Shown here piece after piece: positions 1 to 8,238 of a stretch of 64,000 bases of DNA (its first letter is position 1; every line of letters starts with the position of its first letter). The stretch is from JAAGZL01 sp050291725 (GTDB taxonomy: Bacteria > Pseudomonadota > Gammaproteobacteria > Chromatiales > Chromatiaceae), in assembly GCA_050291725.1 (NCBI GenBank), contig JBNKKH010000016.1, positions 1 to 64,000 of the forward strand, written 5' to 3'. The position numbers were made by a program, and so were the translations under genes. The notes below the pieces were generated by a model. The model saw only the letters and a program-made list of their open reading frames with translations, was not told the origin of the DNA and did no database searches.

Positions 1-30
1 AAGGATGCCGTAAACTAGCGCGCTTTCTCA

Positions 31-106
31 GGGTGCTTAGCTCAGCTGGGAGAGCATCGCCCTTACAAGGCGAGGGTCGCAGGTTCGATCCCTGCAGCAC
101 CCACCA
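31..106 (+). tRNA. tRNA-Val (anticodon UAC)
   Basis: A full cloverleaf can be drawn by hand. The acceptor stem pairs gggtgct (31-37) with agcaccc (96-102), followed by discriminator A103 and an encoded CCA (104-106). The anticodon stem tcgcc/ggcga (57-61/69-73) encloses loop cttacaa, giving anticodon TAC at 64-66, which reads valine GUA-type codons. The T-arm contains the usual ggttcgatcc sequence. It lies 7 nt before a tRNA-Asp gene, so the two are probably co-transcribed. Confidence 0.97.
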
Positions 107-113
107 AAGTTTA

Positions 114-190
114 GGAGTGGTAGTTCAGTTGGTTAGAATACCGGCCTGTCACGCCGGGGGTCGCGGGTTCGAGTCCCGTCCACTCCGCCA
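114..190 (+). tRNA. tRNA-Asp (anticodon GUC)
   Basis: The acceptor stem pairs ggagtgg (114-120) with ccactcc (180-186), then discriminator G187 and encoded CCA (188-190). The anticodon stem ccggc/gccgg (141-145/153-157) encloses loop ctgtcac with anticodon GTC at 148-150. The T-loop shows gggttcgagtccc. A tRNA-Val/tRNA-Asp pair just ahead of ppiD is a familiar arrangement in gammaproteobacteria. A rho-independent terminator follows at about 206. Confidence 0.97.
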
Positions 191-205
191 CTGTTGAGAG
201 AACTA

Positions 206-233
206 CGGGGCGTCCTTTGGACGCCCCGTTTTT
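206..233 (+). terminator. rho-independent terminator after the tRNA pair
   Basis: A perfect 10-bp GC-rich stem (206-215 with 219-228, loop TTT) is followed by a run of five T. It lies 15 nt after tRNA-Asp and ends the tRNA transcript ahead of ppiD. Confidence 0.9.
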
Positions 234-279
234 CTTTGTCCCTTACCAAACTTCATTTACTGATTACGGGATAAACCGA

Positions 280-2190
280 ATGCTGCAATCAATAAGAGAA
301 AAAGCTCAAGGTTGGATAGCCTGGGTCATTGTTATCCTAATAAGTATTCCATTTGCCCTATGGGGTATTCAGGAATATCTAGGTGCTGGTAGTGCCTCTA
401 TCAAAGCGTCGGTTAATGACCGCGAAATTACTGAGCGGGAGTTTGAAGGCGACTATCGCAGATTCCGTGAGCAGTTGCGTCAGCAGATGGGAGCAGCCTA
501 CCGCCCTGATCTGCTGGACGATAAGCTGCTACGCAAAGAGGTTCTCGCATCTATCATCAAAAGAGAACTGATCTATCAACAGGCGATTGGCCTGGATCTA
601 CGTGCTAGTGATGAAGTTCTGAGGGATCTGATCAAGAGCAATCCAGCGTTTCAGGTTGGTGGCAGCTTTAATCAGAAGGCTTATGAAAACGCAGCCCGTA
701 GGGTTGGTCTTACTACTGATGGTTATGAGTTGCAGATGCGTAGACTACTGGTCTCAGAGCAGCTGAAGCGCGCTATAACTTCTTCGGAAATTGTTACTCA
801 AACAGAGCTTGAGGAAATCCTACGCATGAAGGATCAAGTTCGTAAGATGAGCTACCTGAAGATTCCGGCTGACAACTATCTGACTGCAACACAGGTAACG
901 CCAGAAGAGATAGACTCATATTATCAAGCTAATAAGCAGTCATTCATGTCACCAGAGAGAGTTAAGCTTGAGTATCTGGAACTAGATATCAAGAATATCG
1001 CCAAAACCATAAAGGTGGAAGAGGATGAGCTGCGGAGCTACTACGAGCAGCATAAGAGCGAGTATCAGTCTTCAGAGCAGCGCCGTGCCAGCCACATACT
1101 CATAACTGTAGATGAGGCGGCAGATGAAGCGACTAAAGCCAAAGCCCGCAAACAGGCAGAAGCAGCTCTGAAGAGAGTTAAGTCTGGCGAAGATTTTGCC
1201 AAGGTTGCACAGGAGCTATCGCAAGACCCAGGCTCAGCTAAACAGGGAGGCGATGTTGGTTTTTTTGCTAAAGGTGAAATGATGGAGGCGTTTGAAAAAG
1301 CAGCCTTTGCATTGCAGAAGAATGCCATAAGCAACCTGGTTACAACCCCATTCGGTTATCACATCATAAAGCTGACAGATATAAAGGAAGCCAAAAAGAA
1401 AGGCTTTGAAGAGCTAAAGGCCGAACTGACTGATGCCTACCAAAAAGAGAAGGCAGCGGGCATGTTCTACGAGTATGCGGAGAAGCTGGCTGACCTTAGC
1501 TATGAAGACCCCGACAGCCTGGAGCCGGCGGCAGATGCCCTTGGCCTAAAGGTTATTCGGAGCGGCTGGGTTACTCAAGATGGTGGTGCGGGTGTGCTGG
1601 GCAATGGTCGAGTTGTCTCAGCGGCCTTTAGTGAGGATGTGCTGACTGAGGGGCACAACAGCGAGCTGTTGGAACTTGGAACAGAGCATGTGCTGGTACT
1701 GCGGGTAGTAGAGCATCAAGAGTCTAAGGTAAAGCCTTTGCAGCAGGTTACAGCCGATATTGAACAGCTGCTTAAAAAGCGCGCTGCATCCAAACTGGCT
1801 GAGCAGAATGGCAAGGAGATAATAGCCAAACTACGGCAGGGGCTGGCTCTGAATGAAGCAGCTACCAAACTTAAGGCAGAGCTTAAATCTTCAGTTGAAG
1901 TAGGGCGTGATTCTGCTGAGCTGCCAGGAGAGATCCTGCAGACCCTGTTCAAAATGCCTAAACCAGAAAGTGAAGGGGTAGTTTATGCTGAGGCCAGTAT
2001 GGCCAATGGTGACTACGCAGTGATCGCGCTGGAGCAGGTCACAGACGGCACAGGAAACGGGTTAACGGATGAAGACAGGTCTAAACTCAGAGCAGCTGTG
2101 GCGCGTGAGTTGGCTGAGAGCAATTTCGATCATATGGTCGAGAACATGCGCAACAGGTCAGAGATAGTTATTCCGGAAAAGAAGAAATAA
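280..2190 (+). CDS. ppiD: Peptidyl-prolyl isomerase PpiD, inner-membrane periplasmic chaperone
   Basis: PpiD is an inner-membrane-anchored periplasmic folding factor that meets proteins leaving the SecYEG channel. The 636-residue product has a short cytoplasmic N-terminus, one membrane span at about residues 12-30 (WIAWVIVILISIPFALWGI), a SurA_N-like chaperone region, one parvulin PPIC domain at about 266-362 (starting ASHILI, with GGDVGFF and FGYHIIKL typical of the fold), and a C-terminal chaperone region. The ATG at 280 is chosen because it gives the canonical MLQSIREKAQGW start. An in-frame TTG at 217 lies inside the tRNA terminator and would add 21 residues unlike the family. A bidirectional terminator separates it from convergent fabI. 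Confidence 0.95.
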   Translation: MLQSIREKAQGWIAWVIVILISIPFALWGIQEYLGAGSASIKASVNDREITEREFEGDYRRFREQLRQQMGAAYRPDLLDDKLLRKEVLASIIKRELIYQQAIGLDLRASDEVLRDLIKSNPAFQVGGSFNQKAYENAARRVGLTTDGYELQMRRLLVSEQLKRAITSSEIVTQTELEEILRMKDQVRKMSYLKIPADNYLTATQVTPEEIDSYYQANKQSFMSPERVKLEYLELDIKNIAKTIKVEEDELRSYYEQHKSEYQSSEQRRASHILITVDEAADEATKAKARKQAEAALKRVKSGEDFAKVAQELSQDPGSAKQGGDVGFFAKGEMMEAFEKAAFALQKNAISNLVTTPFGYHIIKLTDIKEAKKKGFEELKAELTDAYQKEKAAGMFYEYAEKLADLSYEDPDSLEPAADALGLKVIRSGWVTQDGGAGVLGNGRVVSAAFSEDVLTEGHNSELLELGTEHVLVLRVVEHQESKVKPLQQVTADIEQLLKKRAASKLAEQNGKEIIAKLRQGLALNEAATKLKAELKSSVEVGRDSAELPGEILQTLFKMPKPESEGVVYAEASMANGDYAVIALEQVTDGTGNGLTDEDRSKLRAAVARELAESNFDHMVENMRNRSEIVIPEKKK

Positions 2191-2270
2191 AGTAATAGTG
2201 ATCCCTTCTCTCCAAAGGGAAGAGGGGTTATCTGGTAAGAGTTATATAGAGTTTTTAAGTTCAAGCAATA

Positions 2271-2300
2271 AAAAAGGGCGGGGAAAACCCCGCCCTTTTT
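2271..2300. terminator. bidirectional terminator between ppiD and fabI
   Basis: A perfect hairpin: AAAAA-GGGCGGGG (2271-2283), loop AAAA, CCCCGCCC-TTTTT (2288-2300). With an A-run on one side and a T-run on the other it can terminate both convergent genes. Confidence 0.92.
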
Positions 2301-2317
2301 CTGTTTGGGAAACCGGT

Positions 2318-3100
2318 TTAGTTTTTCACCATACCTACTATATGGTAACCAGAGTCCACATACATCACATCGCCTGTGATGCCGGATGCTAGATCCGAGC
2401 AGAGGAATGCGGCAGCATTGCCCACCTCATCAATGGTTACATTACGCCGAAGAGGAACTGTCTTCTCCGCCTCACTCAGCATACTCTTAAATCCACTAAT
2501 GCCTGAAGCGGCCAGGGTGCGTATGGGCCCGGCAGATATGGCGTTAACCCTGATGCCGTCTGGCCCCATAGAGTCCGCCAGATAGCGTACATTGGCCTCC
2601 AGGCTGGCTTTGGCTACTCCCATAACATTGTAGTTAGGGATAGTGCGTACAGCCCCCAGATAGCTCAGGGTGATGAGTGAGCCGTTACGCCCCTCCATCA
2701 TACTGCGACCGGCCTTGGCCAGGGCGGCAAAGCTGTAGGAGCTGATATCGTGGGCTATAGCAAAGCCCTCTCTGGTTACGGACTCTATATATGTCCCCTC
2801 CAGCTCTTCACGTGGGGCATAGCCAATGGCATGGACGATTCCGTCCAGGCCATCCCAAGATTTAGCTAGCTCGGTGAACACATTTTCTATCTGCTCATCG
2901 CTGGATACGTCCAGCGGCAGGGTGATGTCCGAGTCACATTCGGCAGCGAATTTTTCCACCCGTCCTTTCAGTTTGTCTGTCTGATAGGTGAAGGCGAGCT
3001 GGGCGCCCTCACGGTGCATAGCCTTGGCTATGCCCCAGGCGATGGATCGGTTACTGGCTACGCCAGTGATAAGAATACGTTTGTCTTGTAAGAAGCCCAT
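2318..3100 (-). CDS. fabI: Enoyl-[acyl-carrier-protein] reductase (NADH) FabI
   Basis: FabI catalyses the last reduction of each fatty-acid elongation cycle, turning trans-2-enoyl-ACP into acyl-ACP with NADH in the cytoplasm. The 260-residue product has the usual FabI length. It shows the short-chain dehydrogenase nucleotide-binding start (ITGVASNRSIAWGIA, about 11-25) and the FabI-type catalytic set Tyr147, Tyr157 and Lys164 (Y-x6-K, NYNVMGVAK), one residue offset from the E. coli numbering. FabI is the target of triclosan and isoniazid-like inhibitors. It is convergent with ppiD and divergent from the ABC importer genes. Confidence 0.96.
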   Translation of the reverse strand: MGFLQDKRILITGVASNRSIAWGIAKAMHREGAQLAFTYQTDKLKGRVEKFAAECDSDITLPLDVSSDEQIENVFTELAKSWDGLDGIVHAIGYAPREELEGTYIESVTREGFAIAHDISSYSFAALAKAGRSMMEGRNGSLITLSYLGAVRTIPNYNVMGVAKASLEANVRYLADSMGPDGIRVNAISAGPIRTLAASGISGFKSMLSEAEKTVPLRRNVTIDEVGNAAAFLCSDLASGITGDVMYVDSGYHIVGMVKN

Positions 3101-3183
3101 AGGAATGCCTTAATACTCCAGTCTGTTTTTTGGCTGACAACTGCGTGGCAGAATGCGATGATTCAGCCTACACAGATATGTAG

Positions 3184-5418
3184 ATGGGTACAGTACCGGA
3201 AAACAGCACTTTGGAAAAGAACTCTAAAAAGACTAAAGGGATAAATTTAGGCCGTAAAGTAGGGTTTCTGCCACTTATTTTACTGGCTTTGCTCACTTCC
3301 TGCGATCAGACCGCTCTGAATAGTCCCTATTCCAGGGAAGAGTCGCAGCAGAATGTTATCTACAGTTCATTTTCCTCACGCCCGAAACATCTGGATCCGG
3401 TACGTTCTTACGTTTCCAATGAATACTCCATAATTTGCCAGGTTTACGAGCCTCTGCTGCAGTACCATTTTCTGAAACGCCCATATCAGTTGGTTCCTTT
3501 AATTGCTGAAGAGATACCGGTTCCGCGCTATATCGATGCTGACGGCAACACCTTGCCAGAGAATGCCCCAGAGCAGGATATCGCCATAAGCGAATACCAG
3601 ATAAAGATCAAACCGGGGGTAAAGTATCAACCGCACCCAGCTTTTGCTAAGGATGATGCAGGAGAGTATCTCTACCATAAACTGGCGGCAGAAGAGATAG
3701 CTGAAGCTAATACCTTGTTTGATTTTCCTAAGACAGGAAGTCGGGAGATGACCGCTGGCGACTACATCTATCAGATTAAACGTCTGGCTAACCCCAGATT
3801 GCACTCTCCCATAGCCGGAGTTATGGGGCAGTACATAATCGGATTTAATGAGTTTGGAAAAGAGGTTAGGTCCGCAACTGCTGAGCTGCAAAAAAAGAGT
3901 GGTCAGGATAGACTATATCTAGATCTACGCAAGTTCAATATGCAAGGAGTAGAGCAGACTGGGCGCTACAGTTTTACGCTGCGGTTAAAGGGGAAATATC
4001 CGCAACTGGTCTACTGGATGGCCATGCCCTTCTTCTCTCCCATGCCGTGGGAGGCTGATCGGTTCTACTCTCAACCCGGGATGGATAAACGCAATATTAA
4101 TCTCAACTGGTATCCAGTGGGAACCGGTCCCTTTATGTTGACGGAGAATAACCCTAACTTGCGCATGGTGCTGCAGCGCAATCCCAATTTTCACGGAGAA
4201 ATCTATCCATCAGAGGGGAGTGCAGGGGATGCAGAGGCCGGTCTGCTCAGAGATGCAGGCAAACCATTGCCATTTGTTGATAAGGCAATCTATAGTCTAG
4301 AGAAGGAGAGTATCCCCTACTGGAACAAGTTTCTGCAAGGTTATTACGATACCTCTGGTATATCATCTGACAGCTTCGATCAAGCTGTGCAGTTCTCTAG
4401 CCAAGGGGATGTTAGCCTGACAGATGCAATGCGCTCCAAAGGGATTAAATTGGTGACTGCAGTTACCACTACAAGCTGGTATATGAGCTTCAATATGGAT
4501 GACCCTGTAGTTGGCGGTGATTCTGAACAGGCCAGACTGTTGCGGCGTGCGATTTCCATAGCGGTAGATTTTGAGGAGTTCGTGTCGATTTTTTTAAACG
4601 GCAGGGGAGTGCCGGCCCAGGGGGCAATCCCACCAGGCATTTTTGGTTTTCGTCCTGGAGAAGAGGGTATAAATCGCTACGTCTATGATGTGGTTGATGG
4701 TAAGCCAAAACGCAAATCGATAGCAGTTGCTAAAGAGTTGCTGCGTCAGGCTGGGTACCCGAATGGACGAGATGCCAAAACGGGAAAGGCTTTAACCCTG
4801 TACTACGATTCGGCTGCTACCGGACCGGATGGCAAGGCCAGACTTAACTGGATGCGCAAGCAGTTTAATAAGCTTAATATTCAACTAGTTATCCGTACCA
4901 CGGATTTTAATAGATTGCAGGATAAGATTCGCAAGGGTAAGGCGCAGATATACCTACAGGGATGGAATGCAGATTACCCCGATCCTGAGAACTTCCTGTT
5001 TCTGCTGTATGGACCGAATGGCAAGGTTAAGTATGGCGGAGCAAATGGCTCAAACTACAGTAATCCTGAGTTCGATCAACTGTTCGATAAAATGAAAAAC
5101 ATGAACAACGGCCCTGAGCGGCAGAAGATAATTGATCAGATGCTGGAGATACTACGCCGTGATGCTCCTTGGTCCTGGGGCTTCCATCCCAAAGCCTTCG
5201 CTCTGTTTCACTCCTGGTACCGAAATGTGAAACCAAATCTGATGGCCGATAACACTCTCAAGTATAAACGGGTTGATCCTAAACTGCGCAGTAAAATGCA
5301 ACAGGAGTGGAACCAACCAATCTTCTGGCCGGTGTGGACCTTGGTTTTGCTTCTGATTATAACTGCAATTCCGGCGGTGGTTGTCTATCGACGCCATGAG
5401 AGGAGTGCAGCAAAATGA
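3184..5418 (+). CDS. Family-5 extracellular solute-binding lipoprotein with C-terminal membrane span (oligopeptide-type ABC importer)
   Basis: A 744-residue binding protein of the SBP_bac_5 family (DppA/OppA type), which normally captures peptides or nickel chelates for an ABC importer. Residues 1-40 form a lipoprotein signal with lipobox LTSC, making Cys40 the likely lipidated residue; the stretch before the hydrophobic core is unusually long (about 24 residues). The middle shows family sequences such as VGTGPF and LRRAISIAVD. Unusually, the C-terminus has a second membrane segment (about 718-737, PVWTLVLLLIITAIPAVVVY) followed by a basic tail, so the protein may be held at both ends. Its stop overlaps the next start (ATGA), so it is translated together with the permease. 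Confidence 0.85.
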   Translation: MGTVPENSTLEKNSKKTKGINLGRKVGFLPLILLALLTSCDQTALNSPYSREESQQNVIYSSFSSRPKHLDPVRSYVSNEYSIICQVYEPLLQYHFLKRPYQLVPLIAEEIPVPRYIDADGNTLPENAPEQDIAISEYQIKIKPGVKYQPHPAFAKDDAGEYLYHKLAAEEIAEANTLFDFPKTGSREMTAGDYIYQIKRLANPRLHSPIAGVMGQYIIGFNEFGKEVRSATAELQKKSGQDRLYLDLRKFNMQGVEQTGRYSFTLRLKGKYPQLVYWMAMPFFSPMPWEADRFYSQPGMDKRNINLNWYPVGTGPFMLTENNPNLRMVLQRNPNFHGEIYPSEGSAGDAEAGLLRDAGKPLPFVDKAIYSLEKESIPYWNKFLQGYYDTSGISSDSFDQAVQFSSQGDVSLTDAMRSKGIKLVTAVTTTSWYMSFNMDDPVVGGDSEQARLLRRAISIAVDFEEFVSIFLNGRGVPAQGAIPPGIFGFRPGEEGINRYVYDVVDGKPKRKSIAVAKELLRQAGYPNGRDAKTGKALTLYYDSAATGPDGKARLNWMRKQFNKLNIQLVIRTTDFNRLQDKIRKGKAQIYLQGWNADYPDPENFLFLLYGPNGKVKYGGANGSNYSNPEFDQLFDKMKNMNNGPERQKIIDQMLEILRRDAPWSWGFHPKAFALFHSWYRNVKPNLMADNTLKYKRVDPKLRSKMQQEWNQPIFWPVWTLVLLLIITAIPAVVVYRRHERSAAK

Positions 5419-6392
5419 TGGCATATATCATTCGGCGCATTCTCTATGCCATACCCATTCTCATCGGGGTGAATATCATCACCTTCGTGTTGTTCTTTGT
5501 GGTGAATACACCTGATGATATGGCCCGCATGCATCTGGGGGTGAAACGGGTAACGCCTCAGGCCATTGCGGACTGGAAAGAGGAGATGGGATACAACCGG
5601 CCTCTGTTGTATAACTCTGGGGCAGAGGGTACTGATAAGATCAGCGATACAATCTTTTTTCAGAAGTCGGTAAAGCTGTTCCAGTTTGATTTTGGCTCAT
5701 CCGACAGTGGCCGGGATATAGGCTACGACATCTCCCAGCGCATGTGGCCCAGTCTGGCCATAGCCATACCAGTGCTGCTTGTTGGGTTGTTGGTAAACAT
5801 AAGCTATGCGTTGTTGATTGCGTTCTTTCGAGCTACTTATATAGATTTTTGGAGCGTGGTGCTCTGCGTAATTTTAATGTCCATATCGGGGCTGTTCTAT
5901 ATTATTGGCGGGCAGTACCTAGTGAGTAAACTGCTGCATTTGGTGCCAATATCTGGTTATGCGACGGGACTGGAGGCGGTAAAGTTTCTCATCCTTCCAG
6001 TTATAATAGGGGTGGTCGGCGGCATTGGCTCCGGCACCCGTTGGTACCGCACATTGTTTCTGGAGGAGATAGGTAAAGATTATGTGCGTACCGCCCGCGC
6101 CAAGGGACTATCTGAACGCATAGTGCTGTTTAGGCACGTGTTGAAGAACGCCATGATCCCAATTCTGACCGGCGTAGTGGTGGTGTTACCCCTGCTGTTT
6201 ATGGGGAGTCTGATCACCGAATCATTTTTTGGTATTCCAGGTCTTGGCAGTTACACCATTGACGCAATCAACAGTCAGGACTTCGCAATTGTGCGTTCTA
6301 TGGTGTTTCTTGGGTCGGTCCTCTATATAATCGGTCTGCTGTTGACTGATATATCTTATACCTTGGTGGATCCTAGGGTGAGACTTAGCTAG
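5415..6392 (+). CDS. DppB/OppB-type ABC transporter permease
   Basis: A 325-residue inner-membrane permease of the BPD_transp_1 family. It begins with the MAYIIRRILYAIPILIGV signature of DppB-like proteins, has six predicted spans, and carries the cytoplasmic EAA loop near residues 214-232 (GKDYVRTARAKGLS), which contacts the ATPase subunits. ATG at 5415 or 5418 are both possible; either overlaps or abuts the binding-protein stop. Importers of this type normally need a second permease (DppC) and one or two ATPases (DppD/DppF). None is present here: a rhodanese gene follows 19 bp later, so the missing subunits must lie elsewhere or the system is reduced. Confidence 0.88.
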   Translation: MMAYIIRRILYAIPILIGVNIITFVLFFVVNTPDDMARMHLGVKRVTPQAIADWKEEMGYNRPLLYNSGAEGTDKISDTIFFQKSVKLFQFDFGSSDSGRDIGYDISQRMWPSLAIAIPVLLVGLLVNISYALLIAFFRATYIDFWSVVLCVILMSISGLFYIIGGQYLVSKLLHLVPISGYATGLEAVKFLILPVIIGVVGGIGSGTRWYRTLFLEEIGKDYVRTARAKGLSERIVLFRHVLKNAMIPILTGVVVVLPLLFMGSLITESFFGIPGLGSYTIDAINSQDFAIVRSMVFLGSVLYIIGLLLTDISYTLVDPRVRLS

Positions 6393-6411
6393 AAATATAA
6401 GGTAATTGCAA

Positions 6412-6891
6412 ATGAATAGATTTATTGATCTGGTCAAAGATACTCTGCTAAAGGATGTCAAAGAACTCATGCCGTGGGATCTGGAAGAGCGTCTGCAGGA
6501 GAATCCAGACATTCTTATCGTGGATGTGCGCGAAACCCATGAGTACAACTCTATGCATATTCCAGGCTCTATCTCCGTGCCCAGAGGAATACTCGAGTCG
6601 GCATGTGACTGGGAGTATGACGAAACCGAGCCAGAGTTGGCGCGAGCCAGAGATAGAGAGGTTGTTGTTGTGTGCCGTTCCGGCCATAGAAGCCTGCTAG
6701 CTGTTTACTCCATGCATATACTTGGATTTAACAATGTAGTCTCTCTCAAGACCGGACTGCGTGGTTGGAACGACTACGAACAGCCGCTGGAAGATATAGA
6801 TGGCAATGAAGTTGATCCGGATGATGGGGATGTTTTCTTTACCACTAAGCTACTTCCAGATCAGTATAAGCCAGAAGGGTGGGTTTATTAA
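6412..6891 (+). CDS. Rhodanese-like sulfurtransferase
   Basis: A 159-residue single-domain rhodanese. The catalytic cysteine is Cys88 in the six-residue active loop CRSGHR, typical of thiosulfate/persulfide sulfurtransferases of the GlpE/PspE class, preceded by the domain signatures VDVRETHEY and HIPGSISVPRG. A short N-terminal helix and an acidic C-terminal extension (about 125-159) lie outside the fold. The ATG at 6412 is chosen because AAGG (6399-6402) stands about 9 nt upstream; a TTG two codons earlier is less likely. It probably belongs to the same transcript as the permease. In a sulfur oxidiser it could carry sulfane sulfur, but the donor and acceptor cannot be read from sequence. Confidence 0.9.
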   Translation: MNRFIDLVKDTLLKDVKELMPWDLEERLQENPDILIVDVRETHEYNSMHIPGSISVPRGILESACDWEYDETEPELARARDREVVVVCRSGHRSLLAVYSMHILGFNNVVSLKTGLRGWNDYEQPLEDIDGNEVDPDDGDVFFTTKLLPDQYKPEGWVY

Positions 6892-6927
6892 TACGCAGGA
6901 GCCATCTCCTTCGAATCCAATAAACTT

Positions 6928-6950
6928 AGCTGCAAATGAATGCGAGTAAT
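6928..6950 (+). repeat. short dispersed repeat, copy 1 (AGCNGCAAATRAAYGCGARTAA type)
   Basis: The sequence agctgcaaatgaatgcgag (6928-6946) matches agccgcaaataaacgcgaa at 46307-46325 except for a few transitions. Both copies sit just after a stop codon, in non-coding DNA. This suggests a short family of dispersed repeats. Confidence 0.45.
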
Positions 6951-6982
6951 CCAGCATTAATTAAGTACACTCTCCCCGGAAT

Positions 6983-7136
6983 AGCCAACGGCTGTTTAGA
7001 GGTTAGGCTCACCTCACTTCAGTAATATCTAACGCTAATCAAGATAAAGACGCTATTAGGACATCTCTGCGTAGCAATCAGGTAAATTTCTATGGAGTAG
7101 GGCGGATTGGATTTATGGGTGGGTGTCTCGGTTATT
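6983..7136 (+). repeat. two-block direct repeat, copy 1, abutting the truncated DUF927 gene
   Basis: Two blocks recur downstream in the same order. Block A, 6983-7029, is about 78% identical to 7688-7734. Block B, 7059-7136 (78 bp), aligns without gaps to 7830-7907 with 7 mismatches, about 91% identity. The spacing between blocks differs (about 30 versus 95 nt). Block B ends in the stop codon of the DUF927 fragment, so the repeat appears to mark the truncation point. Confidence 0.8.
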
Positions 7137-7545
7137 CTTCGAGTATTTTATCCGTGTGATTGCGCTTGTATGGTTCAAGCATAATAATCTCAGAAACCTT
7201 TACTAATTCTATTTTATCTTTTACCTCTCGCAGTATGACACTCAAGTAAGAGGCTAAATGACGTTCATAACCTGGGTAAATGCTAAGACCATAACTTGAG
7301 AGTACTTTAGCTAATTTAACGCCTGACGTATTAATTAGTTTTCTATTTACTGCAACAGTGATTTGAGCCCCATCTAGGTTGTAGTATTGAAATACCATGC
7401 CCCAAAGATTGCCTCTGCTATCGACTGCTTTTGCAATTGCATTAATTTCGTTGCAAAGCCAAGCTTCTTTTCTTTCAAGTGGGTTAAAGAAGTACACTTT
7501 TTTATTTGATATTTGGTAATCTTCCCTTTTTCCTAACCCGTACAA
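7132..7545 (-). pseudogene. Truncated DUF927-domain protein (mobile-element primase/helicase-type remnant)
   Basis: A 137-residue reading frame from a TTG codon. Its middle (about 24-105) resembles the N-terminal part of DUF927: a FNPLERKEAWLCNEI segment, then NLWGMVFQY, a DGAQITVAV segment and LSSYGLSIYPGYERHLASYL, which follow the family pattern of residue blocks (W..SP.EV, NWGRLLEW, DG....W.M, L...GLRIAPG....LL.YL). Complete DUF927 proteins are much larger, carry a P-loop ATPase downstream of this part and are found mostly in plasmids, integrative elements and phages. Here the ATPase part is missing: the stop falls in the repeat at 7059-7136. I read it as a decayed mobile-element gene. The family assignment is from pattern memory and needs a profile search. 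Confidence 0.6.
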
Positions 7546-8193
7546 TATTATTCTCCAGAAAACATAGCCTTATTATATTTACCAGCTATTTAACCACAGA
7601 TCAATTCAGGCAATTTGAGTCTCTCTCTGGACACCCACCCCAAACTTGCCAAGCTTAGATACCAACGAACGCCCAATCTCAATATGTGTTAACGACTGTT
7701 CAGCGGTTAAACGCACCACACTTCAGTAAGATCTATCTATTATCTGGTTGACTGAGATTTTTCGCGTCCGGGATTTAGAATTTTACTCAGCCACACTAGT
7801 TAATCTGGATAAGTACGCGATTTGGACTTGGACATCTCAGCGTAGCAATCAGGTTAATTCCTATGGAATAGGTCAAATTGGATTTATGGGTGGGTGTCTC
7901 GGTTATTTTCCTTAATTAAATGTCAGCTATGTGCTGTTGGTTGAACCGGTGACTGCAACGATAAGCATATATATGGCTTTTGGTTTAATAATGATATATG
8001 TCATGTAATCAGTATGTTAGATGTGATCTATTTCAACAATTTATATGTTTTATTGATCCTGGTCATGTGAAATTTCTCCTCATTAGACTACTTTATTACG
8101 ACGGAAGAAGAACAAGGGGCTGCTCGCAGTCCTGATGCATAGGAGCATAATATAATAAGAACAAATGACTACAGTGAAAAAAAATAAATTAGA
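7546..8193. other. AT-rich degenerate intergenic region with repeat remnants
   Basis: No convincing gene was found in this stretch. It holds copy 2 of the direct repeat (7688-7907) and, at 7628-7639, an inverted 11-mer match (gacacccaccc) to the end of repeat block B. Near 8065-8080 on the minus strand a strong Shine-Dalgarno-like aggag precedes an ATG, but that frame stops after 12 codons. The stretch has many short stop-riddled frames and looks like decayed accessory DNA. Confidence 0.5.
7688..7907 (+). repeat. two-block direct repeat, copy 2
   Basis: Block A' is 7688-7734 and block B' is 7830-7907. Both are in the same orientation as copy 1 (6983-7136), about 700-770 bp away, with the truncated DUF927 gene between them. 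The last 26 or more bases of block B, including ggatttatgggtgggtgtc, are identical in the two copies. Confidence 0.8.
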
Positions 8194-8217
8194 CCCGCTT
8201 AATGCGGGATTTTTTTT
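8194..8217 (+). terminator. terminator-like hairpin with an eight-T tract
   Basis: Stem cccgc/gcggg (8194-8198/8204-8208), loop TTAAT, then A and eight T (8210-8217). The T-tract points to termination on the plus strand, where no upstream gene is recognised. On the minus strand an A-run (8177-8184) gives a weaker T-tract about 9 nt past the stem, which might serve the L,D-transpeptidase gene. Confidence 0.65.
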
Positions 8218-8238
8218 GCCTGCTATATATAGTCGTAG

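Noticed and set aside
2198..2392. 64-codon plus-strand frame after ppiD
   Set aside because: It runs through the ppiD/fabI terminator and the end of fabI and has no ribosome-binding site or family.
6960..7140. Possible integron attC site (gttaggc near 7002 and atctaac near 7026)
   Set aside because: The core sites are in the wrong order and spacing, there is no paired L-box stem, and no integrase gene is present. The region is better described as a direct repeat.
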